DNA from: Temnothorax longispinosus
Lineage: Eukaryota > Arthropoda > Insecta > Hymenoptera > Formicidae
Assembly (NCBI RefSeq): GCF_030848805.1
Contig: NC_092359.1
Coordinates: forward strand, 2,407,001 to 2,471,000
Direction: 5' to 3'
DNA: 64,000 nt
Shown here: piece by piece, positions 9,504-19,700 of the stretch
Layout: each line of letters opens with the position of its first letter
Position numbering within the stretch: the stretch's first letter is position 1
Program-made: the position numbers and the translations under genes
Notes under the pieces: model-generated
Told to the model about the DNA's origin: nothing
The model's database searches: none
The model's input: the letters and a program-made list of their open reading frames with translations, nothing else

Positions 9504-12500
9504 AGTTTTCCTACTTATGACTCCTGGATGGTCAGCCGAGAACTCTGCGTTGACGGTGGCAACGTACCGTCGCCGCAGAAATTAGAACTCTCCAATGGAG
9601 AATTCTGTTCTTTGTGACATGTTGACAACCTATTTTGTTGTGCGTGCTATTTCTTCTTCCGAAAGACGGAGCCCAGTTTTCTCCGCATCTGCACGGAGGG
9701 GCGCAGTTTTTTCGGAAAAAACTTTTCCATGATTCATGGCTCTAGTGGACTCGAACCTGGTTCCTCAGATTACGCGTCTGGCGCTCTACCACTAGACCAC
9801 ACCGCCGCCCTAAGGAACGTTTTCATATCTATAGTGATGTTTTATTGAAATGTCTTTTTATTTGAAAATGGCATGCACAACAAAATTGGGTGTTTTCTTC
9901 GCCTCGATAGTAAGAATCCAATATGGCCGCGGTGATCATCCAGGAGCCTCATGCTTGGTCCAGTAACGCTCCAATGAATTCACACCTTGTTTCCTATGCA
10001 TTTTACACGGTATATAACACCGCTGCCTTCTGCGTTCATCTTGGACGCGAACATCGCATCATTCCTATCTCACCAGAGTTTTAGGATATCGTACATAGAT
10101 ATATGACTAGCTATAACATGACTATGCCATCCCATCTTCTCTAAATCTTGGTCCATTTTTTATCTGAATAATTATATAATTGAAAAGTGCATTCTTACGA
10201 TGATGAATTTAATATATTGAATAGATACCAGAAGTGGACGTGTATAACACGATATTATATCACTGTGGTCAGGGTCTCAACAAAGTATCAACATTTCTCC
10301 GCGGGGATTTGCGCAATGTACAGAATTTTATTTTTATTACCGCTATCGGAAAGTGAGGGAGACAGAGAAATGTAAGTAGGCGGATGCGAATAAGATGGTG
10401 AATCGTTTTGTTGCGTCAAACTGGGATTGTCTGTGATTATAGTGCGAGGACGACAAACGTTGTAAGTTATTATAACTTATTACACACTTCCGTTAAAATT
10501 TTCTTCCAAACGTCACTTCTGCGATCGATAATCATAGGGATGACGACAGCGATTAACTAGCCAATACGAAGAAAATTTTAGCGATTGCTTAAGACGAGTG
10601 TATATGTGGTGAATGTGCCTCAAAAACTCATATTTAACTATGAGTACATTAAAGATATTAATGTAATTGAAATGACGCGTGAGTACGCGAAGATAACAAA
10701 AGCAACTATTATTACCAGTGGTACCTCAATAACGAAAAAAAGAGGAAAATAACATATTTAAAAAAAGTACGATTTGTTAAAAAAAAGAAAATTATATAAC
10801 TTAAGCACTCTTTTACGGATAGTGTTATTGAGAATAACGAGAGACACATTTTTATACAACTTAAAGAAAATTTTTTGTTTATATAAGCATGCGTTAAATA
10901 TTCTGTTAAATTAAATTAATTTTTACAGATGACTATTATATAACAAAAAAATGATGTTTATTGACTAGATAATAAGATAAAATCGAAAAGAATTTCTATT
11001 CAGTATTTAACGTTTTTCGTAAGAAACCTCGTCACACACTTGGATGTATTTGCGTAGTATTTGACATATGTGACAATTTTGAGAATGATGGGAAATGAAT
11101 GAGTTGCGATAAAGAATTCAGAGAGCGCTATGAGAAAATGAATTAGATTTAATTAAGTCAGATTATTATAATTTTGTGATCTAATGTGTTATCGTTAATT
11201 CGTGATTGATGTAATTTCTCATAATTCGGGAGTTGACTAATTATTGACTTATATAAGTGAAGGAATTAGTTTGTCGATGAATTGTAAATTATCTCGGTTT
11301 TATCCCCTTTGTCGTTTGTACTACATTTTTCCAAGTTTTAAAACACAAATCATGTGAGAAGAAGAAGAAATTTTTGTTTCACATGACAGGGGATTTATGA
11401 AAAGAAGCAACGTTTCCGGCCTTAAACTTTCTTTTCGTTTTATTAGATATTGCTGTGTTTATACTAGTGAGACGATTGTCTTAATCAATGTGTAATAATT
11501 GCTGTGAGAGATGAAGTAACAAAATGGTAAAGACTGAAATGCGGTTGTATATCAACTCAGGGAACAGACGCGTTAATTGAGTAACGTTTTGTGTTATCTT
11601 GTACGAGATAGCGTTATGCAGAAAGAAAAGCATGCGTGCGTGCTTCTACCAAAGATGACTGAGAAGCGACACTCCTCTGTTAAACCAAATAAAGCACGGT
11701 GTGTAGCGGAGAGAAGCTATACGTGAGATATTATCGAATTTAACATGTATATGATAATAGTTATTATATATATAGATATCTAAAATGCAAAGATGATGTA
11801 ACAGATTATATCTATATATTTAATATATCGTGTCGCTAGAGAATCATATTCTTTAACAAGGAGAGATATATATACATATATACATATATGCATATTATTC
11901 ATATATGATATATATACATACGTGTATACATGTAATATACATATGTATGTATACGTATATACATATGCATATATGTTTTAGAGTCATAAAAGTCATCTAA
12001 AGTCGTAAACTTTATAAGTTACATCGGTTGCCTGCAGAACAAATTTTTTTCTAAGAATATATTGTTACGTTAGGAACCCTTTCAGGGTTCAAAGAATGTA
12101 TATATATGTACATACAAATATATTAATATAAATATAAATGAACAGTTATACAGGTCCGAAGCTTGTACCATACGAGAGTGCTGTTCTGTTGCTATAAATA
12201 CGTAAAAGAGACACCTACCTTTGTTACCACTGGTTGTTAAAATATATCATAATACAATATTTATTTATAAAACGCAGTTTCTTATTTTTGAACCATCACC
12301 ATTCAACTTGAAACTATCAAAAGGCTACTCTCGCGATAAATTCTTAATTGTGAAAGTGATTATTTTTGAAGAATTAATTTCGTTACAGTTTATAAAAATT
12401 TATAATTTATGTGAAAGTATTTTTATGTCAGACAATCCTTATCATCAGTATCCTGAAAATAAATTCTTTATTAAAAATAATTTCTTAAGAAATGTAGAGA

Positions 12501-12639
12501 TTAATAGGCAATCGGTTTATTTCTACACGTACTTTATTTCTACAAAGCCCGATAGCTATCACTTATTAAACGTAAATTAAAACGAGCACAGATTTAAATT
12601 GTACCGAAAAGTTCGTTAATCGAGATTCAACCATTCCGC
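9504..12639 (+). other. Probable kinase 3' UTR and intergenic sequence
   Basis: This AT-rich DNA after the kinase stop contains no supportable gene. It holds a tRNA-like element at 9735-9806, a short palindrome at about 10465-10485 and a TA/CATA-rich palindromic tract at about 11860-11975. An AATAAA sits near 11685 and is a candidate poly(A) signal. The true transcript end cannot be fixed from sequence alone. The open frame at 12221-12580 is AT-rich low-complexity sequence and is not called. Confidence 0.45.
9735..9806 (-). pseudogene. tRNA-Thr(CGT)-like pseudogene or SINE head
   Basis: Read on the minus strand, the sequence has a near-perfect A box (TGGTCTAGTGGTAGAGC) and B box (GGTTCGAGTCC), and an anticodon arm CCAGA-CGCGTAA-TCTGA with anticodon CGT. 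The universal T33 is G, the T stem pairs only at its two innermost positions, and the acceptor halves (GGCGGTG and AGAGCCA) do not pair. It is therefore not a working tRNA. It is either a decayed tRNA-Thr gene or the tRNA-derived head of a SINE. Confidence 0.6.
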
Positions 12640-12900
12640 CTGAATTCTATTCAACGTCTTCTCGATTACTCGCGACGCGATTGGCCCGCATGGCCGTCCC
12701 CGCGGCCATCCCTGGCCACACTCGAGCGTCGTCGGCGCCGGACGCGGCCAATCGCGGCGCGCGGCACTGCGCGCGTCCGGCCGTTTCGCGGAGCGCGATT
12801 GGCCGGTCGCGTGGCGTCCCTGCGGCGCCGCGGCCAATAGCCACACTCGGCGCTCCTTCCCGCTTAATGGCGGCGCGAAACCCGGCTTGTGATGTGGCGT
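12640..12900 (+). promoter_or_regulatory. CpG-rich lamin promoter with four CCAAT boxes
   Basis: Within a very GC- and CpG-rich block there are four NF-Y-type boxes: ATTGG at 12680-12684, CCAAT at 12748-12752, ATTGG at 12798-12802 and CCAAT at 12834-12838. Each is set in a CGCGATTGG or CGGCCAAT context. They lie about 110-270 bases upstream of a possible initiator. Clustered CCAAT boxes are typical of ubiquitously expressed and cell-cycle promoters, which suits a lamin. Factor binding is inferred. Confidence 0.6.
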
Positions 12901-12942
12901 CGTCGCAAGCGCACTAATCCGACCGTTGGCTGCGCTGGTTGA

Positions 12943-12947
12943 TCAGT
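12943..12947 (+). promoter_or_regulatory. Candidate initiator (TCAGT)
   Basis: TCAGT matches the arthropod initiator consensus and lies downstream of the CCAAT-box cluster, about 347 bases before the lamin start codon. No upstream ATG was seen between here and 13292. There is no TATA box in front of it. Confidence 0.35.
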
Positions 12948-13291
12948 AGTGCGCATTTGACTGCGAAGGTGTGCGAGGTCGTCGATCACGGAGGAGATAC
13001 GCGCGATCGTTCGATCGTCACGGGACGCGCTGACGCTGTCGGCAGCGAGTTGACGATCCGATAGGCCCGGGAGACGCGCCGGTCTTCCCCTCTCTCTCTC
13101 TCTCTTTTTCTCTCCGTCCTCCCTCCAGTTATCATCATCGTCATCATCCAGTGATCCAGTGTCGCGAGGGTGCCTAACCGGGAACGACGTAGTGCTCCGT
13201 ACCGAGACCGCAGGCGCGTGAAGCCCCGCGTGCATAAAGGAGAGCCGAACGAACGCATAGACCGGACGAGACGCACACATCAACAACAATA

Positions 13292-13749
13292 ATGTCAACG
13301 AAGTCGAGCAAGAAGTCCGCCGCGGCGGCGGCGGCGGCGGCTGCGGCCGCCGCCTCTACCGCCTCCGTTGCCGCCTCGTCGTCGTCGGGCAGCGGTATCC
13401 AATCGCCGCCGTGCACGTCGACGCCGATCGTCGGACAGCGGCCCGGCAGCCCGCTCAGCCCGACTCGCTATTCCCGGCTGCAGGAGAAGCAGGATCTGCA
13501 GAATCTCAACGATCGTCTGGCATGCTACATCGAGAAGGTGCGCCAGCTGGAGTCCGAGAACTCCCGGCTGATACGGGAGGTGCAGACCACCCAGGAGACC
13601 GTCACCCGGGAGGTCACCAACATCAAGGCCATGTACGAGCACGAGCTGTCCGACGCGCGGAAGCTCCTCGACGAGACCGCCAAGGAGCGCGCCAAGCTCG
13701 AGATCGATACCAAACGTCTGTGGGATGATAACGAGGATCTCAAGAGCAA
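13292..13749 (+). CDS. Lamin exon 1: head and coil 1A/1B start
   Basis: The exon holds the start codon, the alanine- and serine-rich head, the pre-rod Cdk site and the first 90 or so rod residues. It ends at DLKS plus two bases before the donor gtaagt. The alanine run is mostly GCG codons, a triplet-repeat-like tract. Confidence 0.95.
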
Positions 13750-16700
13750 GTAAGTCGACCACTAACAATATATATATATATACACACATATATATATGTG
13801 TATGTGTGTATGTGTGTATATGTCGCATTTTATACTCCGAGTCTAGTGATAAGCACTTTACTGGTGTCTGTCCGTGTTGTCTCTTGCTTGCAAAATAGAT
13901 AGGAAAGTAAGATGGCATTAGAGTCGGGATCGTTACTAACAAATATCGACGCGACTGAGCACCCGGAGATTTTCTCCGCTGATGATGCTATAGATCATCT
14001 ATAGAAATTTAGAAAGAAATAAAATCTTTTATGTTAGCGCCTTGCGCCCTGCGAGAATTTGTTGATTGTTGGATGCACAATTGGGTGTTGCAGTCGGCAA
14101 AGTGGTGAAACTCGGATTTGAATACAATGAGGCCCGAGATTTCAAAGGGTGTGTGTGAGCTTGGTTCGAGACAGCCGAAACTTCGGTCCGCGAAGCCGCG
14201 TGAATCATCGGCACCGTGCTATACTCAATTTCCCTCTCGATCCTCGTTCGTACTCCTTATTCTGGCACATGCGCAGAATAAAAATATCCGCGCAATCGCG
14301 TTCAAGCGTCCATAACCTCAATGCAGCCTCCGTATTAAAAGAAAAAAAGGGATGACGCATAGCTCCGTGTGAGCACTGGGAACGCGAATGATTAGTAACG
14401 GAAATGTCCTGACTCCCGGGTTCTCGATTCCGGTCTTCGTCTCGCATATTCCTCGATTAGAGGAGAAATTCTCGCACGCGCGTATTTAAGGGGTGCAAAG
14501 GTTGAGAAATGGGTCCCTCGATTAAGGGGAAGGCGAGAGACTAAAAAAAAGGAAAATTAAAGATTAGAGGTCATTTTGTGTCATATAACTTGAAAAAGGT
14601 TAAAGATACGGCAATATCCTCCTATTCCTGATAGGATATTTTTAAACGACTTACATTCATTTCTATTAATATAGATGAACTTTAATCTCAGTTTAACTTA
14701 TACTTTTCATCCTTTTCTATATATATAATGTTCATTTCTACTAATATAAATTAATTTTAATCTTGATATAACTTACTTTTTATCTTTTTTTAACCCTTAA
14801 AACTAGTAAAAGATGAAAAGTAAGTTAAACCAAAATTAAAATTAACCTGCATTAGTAGAAATAGATATAATTCTTAGAGCTAGAAAAAAAATAAAAAGTA
14901 AGTTAAACCGAGATTGGAGTTAATCTATATTAGTAGAAATGGATATCAGTTCTGTAAACTGAACCCCTCCCCGCTCTGCGCCTTAATTACTTCGTATTTT
15001 CTACATGATCGCGCATGCACAAAGGAAAATTCACAATAGAGATTGTCTGGAATAATTATATTGGGGCCTCTCATTTTCGACTCGGGTATTTTTAGATCAG
15101 ATCTAAAAACGTTTGATTTTTTTTATGATAAATGAGGCAAGAGGCAAAGAGGCATAATTCTCCTAATTGAGTTATACGTGTATTCTAAATTATCTTTTAT
15201 TACATGGAATGTGTACACTGGGTATATCGCGAAGTGAGTATATTATGAATTATGACTCATAGTGACGATTCCACTTTCCAAATATCCATGATGCAAAAAT
15301 TCAAAGTTGGTTATATTCATATTGAGTTCTGTGTGTTTTTTTTTAGGACACGTATAATTCCTTTAACAGAGGAAATGCAAATTGCATTTTATCACTGTAG
15401 TAGATATTTATTAGCATGTTACTTTAGTATGACTTTGATATCAATATGCAGGGAAAATTATTATTCCATTTTATATAATTTATACATTTACAAACTTGGG
15501 TTACAGTTAAGCTTATTTACTGCATTTTAGTTCACTTTGTCGTTGAATATTGTAGACTTTAGTCATTCTCTTCACCGTATTCCTTGAGTCGATAATTCCT
15601 GGGGAATTATCAGATAAGCGTCAATTTACCGGAAATTGCACATACTCGCTATAAAACGTATAATCATGTGTCTATTTTGTGATCATCGTCGCAAATAGCC
15701 CGTTATTTCTTATTGCTCAATATCGATATAAAATATTAATAATTTATACGAGAATCCGTAATATATCTATCTATTTAACATGGAAGATTTTATACGGCAG
15801 TTTAATGTTAATTCTATCTGATATTTTTGCGCGTGCAAGCTACAAGAAACGAATATTCACAACGAATAAATTATAAAAGTAAAATCAAGCCAACGAGAAT
15901 TTTGAATCTCAACGCGTGTTACAACGTGTGTTACAAAGCGCGCTGAACATTCTCAACCTGTCTCCTGATCGATATTTTTGTGCCGTCGCGTTATCGTTCA
16001 ACCTTGTTTTGCGCGCCAGGCAGCGATGGTAGATTATGAATTATGACGGTATCGCGCGGTATAGAACTCATTCGATCCTAATTGATCCGCGGGGTATTAT
16101 ATTCACCGGAATATAAAAGAATCGGATCGATATCCAATTACCCATCGACGCCGATCTTCTGATTAGATTAACGAGCACATACGCTTATCGCGATGCGTCA
16201 CGTGTATTTTCGTCGAGCGTGTTTGTCAACAGAGTTAAAAGATTCTCTCCAAAACGATGCATCGAAATCTCGAGTGTCTGACACGGGCTCGGGGTGGGGA
16301 AGTAGAATCAAAGGAAACGTGAAAAATTGAAAGAATGCGAGAAAGCGGGGGAGGTAGAGAGAGAGAAAGAAGACAAAAGGAGAGAGGGGGAGAAAAAGAG
16401 AAAGCGTAGCTGGAGAAAACGGAGGAAGGCGACGTTTACATTATATAGAGAGGAAATAATTTTCGGAGGTGAGCACACGAGGCCGCCGACGGCCGGGGGC
16501 CCTTCCCCCTCGGGGGAAGCATGAACGGAGCCGGTATACGGCGTGACTGGGCTCCTTCGTAAACGTGACGTTACTACGAGCGGTTGCGTCACGCTTACTA
16601 TGCGGCGGTGATGTCAGTGCCGGTGCGCGTTATCACCTGACCTAAAAACATTGGACTCGATTCCGCCGTCACGTACTCGACGGGCACGACGGGTACGATC

Positions 16701-19700
16701 GTGGCTAACTGGGATTATACGTCGGGTACGTTTTGTCCCGCCGTCGAGACGATCGATCCTTTCGACCCGCGCGAGAGTGAAATTTTTCCACGATAAACCT
16801 ACACCCCCTTCTTCCCCTTCTCCTCCCCCTCCTTCTCCCCTTCCTCCTCCCGGCGACTATCAGATCTTCCACATTATGGGATTAATCGATTCTTTACCTT
16901 TGCTAACTGGAATTTCAAGAGAAAGCAGCGAGGTATAGAAGGAATGGAAAACACGACGAACGTTTTCTTGTATCTTTCACGAGAGATACATTTCATGAAA
17001 TAGATAATTTCTTTAATTCATAAACTGATAAAAGACGATAAGTTGCTAAGTTTTTCTTATCCATCTGCGAGATTTTAATTAGAATCGAGCGTAGACGGAA
17101 AAGGAAGATTTGGAAAAGAAAGAAATTAATGCTTTTCTCGTCGCTTATTCATGCCCAATGACTTTTTTGTGCAACTATTGCATATTTGTACGCGCGTAAG
17201 AGCGATAATTCCACGCTCTATATAATTATCGTCACGCGTGCCGTATTTCTCAAGTTGCGATAGTCGAAGTTAAACGTGTTTGGTTTGATATACCACGACG
17301 ACGAAATTACGGTGTTTCCCGGTTTACCGTTACGACTGGTTGCAACACACCGGCAATTCCCCATGATGCATCTGCCATGCTCAATTTACGTGGGTAGAGT
17401 AGGATAGGTAGGGGGGAAAAGGGTTTAGTAATATCAAACTTTGTCCACCTGCACCTTTGAAATGACATTTTCTTCTCAAAACAAACATGAAACCATGTTA
17501 CTTGTTATCGCGCGAAGATAAGTAGATATTGAGATTACTTGCACACTTGGCGGCATAAATGCTTTGGTATATGAAGTTGCCTGCATATAGTGGCATTTTC
17601 GGAATGCATGCTTTCTATCTAAATATTCACGTATCACGACTTAGATTATTATTATTATTATTATTATTATTAGAAACATGATATTGTAATATTAATCATT
17701 ATATTATTGTTATTATTATTCATCGGACATTGATGTGTCAAAGTTTAAAATATCATTTCCAGCTGCTTTGAGATAGCGTTGCCGTTCCTCGAATAATCAT
17801 CGAATGATCAGTCATAACGCACGAATATCTAGGCAAGAAGCATACGAATACACATTAATTGTACATACATCGATTAGAATGGATGTTGTAATTGGTTAAG
17901 TACAGGTTGAGAGCCCCTGGGACATATAGTCACGGCCATGAGGCTCATTTTCACGCTAAAGGTCATGTTGTTTTCGACGATAGCAATGTTAATACCGCAA
18001 GTGCTTTCAACAAGATAGCATCGCAACTTTGCTGTCGCTTGCTATTATTTTTATTACATTATGCATTGACAATTGTCGATTCTTTCGTCCCCGTTACATT
18101 TCGCGAACCTTCGCGAAAGGAATTGTGTCAGCGACCAAAATTACTTGGGAATACGGCGTTTCATTATGCGACAGACGGCACTCAAACGCCTCTGTCTTTC
18201 TCCCCGGCTCTTTCTCTCTCTTCCCGCGGTGCTTTAGTGTGCGTAAAAATTCAGTGGTCCTTGAATGAGCAAAAAAGGTAGCGGCATGACGCGAGCATCT
18301 CCTAATAGAAAACTCAAGATATTTAAGAATATTATTTAATGATAATTGCCTTATATACAATATTCTTAGAATTATCGTTGTTTATTCACTTAGGAATTCT
18401 CGAAACAATTTGAACTTCTCTTTACATTTTAAACGTTTAAAAGAACGCTGCAGTTGCAGTTATAAAAATAATAAGCTTTAAATATAAAATTGAAGTAACG
18501 TTTTCGGTAGAAAAATAAATTCATCAAAAAATCTAAAGTATTACATCTCTAAAATACATAATGTATCTGAAGGAATTCTTGGTATATTTCTAGATTTTTC
18601 TTTAACGTTTCTTCAAAGCGCCAAGGCTTCTTTAAAGGTCTCTTTGAAGCTTTTCTTCCGAGAACTCCGTGTTTCGCATTTTTGGCAATGAAGAAAACGC
18701 TTCGAATTTTTCCGAGAGAGGTCTTCCTCAGTTTTTCCTTTCACCAAAAATGGAGTAACGTTGTCGCTGAAGTCCGTGATCCAATTAAACGATAAGGGAA
18801 CACGTTCGCGCATTTCTCATGCGATACGGACGAAAGCACGAGACGGTCGTAATCTGTACTCCGAGGCCGAGCGACGCTAATAATCTCGGATTCCGTGCGT
18901 CGCGGATAAGCAGCGAGCAAAGCAGCCGCGAGCACGACCGTGGCCGCGAGTAAAGCAACGCGCGCGTTTTCAAGCAAACGCGAAATTCTGAGGGTCGCGA
19001 ATTGATTGTCGCCTCGACAATCGGTACCGCCTGGAATCGTGCATGACATCACGCGTCCGATGTCAGCCATTTTAGCGATGTCAGGCGTCGCGTGAGGCCG
19101 GGCGTTGCACGCGAGCGGGCGCGTGTAAAGCCTCGCCATTTTCGGAGTCGCCGAGGGTCGCGATCTTACACAAGTTCAAGACAATGTTGTACATTAATTG
19201 AATAAATTTTTATTTGATTACACAATTAATTTTTTTAAACGTTATTTTTGTATTATTAAATTATTCATTATTCGAATTATTCGTTATTCACCTTGAAACA
19301 TATATTTATTCGTTACTTTTTATTCTAAAATAAAATAAATAAAAATATAAGTCGATTTGTGTATGTAAATTAACTGACTTACCTTAACTGATTTTGGCTA
19401 CGTTATGGTTAAACTGCGTGACATTCGAAGATTATAAAAACAAGACAAATAGCTTTGTTAATAATATGGAACTGATACAAGCTTTGTTTTAAAATTATCA
19501 CAAATGTTAAATACAGCCAAATCTCACTTTTCCTGGTTATTTGATACCATGTTTGAAAAACGTGTATTTCTGAAAGTCCATTTAAATAATAAAAGCATTT
19601 CAAATAAAAAATAAATTTTTGTATGAATTTTTTTAGTGGTTTTTTTTAATAAATCCACTAGCTTTTTGAAGTGTACACTTTTGGGAAACTAAAATTGACC

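Noticed and set aside
12221..12580. 119-codon plus-strand frame
   Set aside because: AT-rich Ile/Phe/Lys/Asn composition with no motif, in sequence that reads as intergenic.
17892..18281. 129-codon open frame in lamin intron 1
   Set aside because: No domain, no splice context that would fit the lamin phase, mixed composition. Probably chance.
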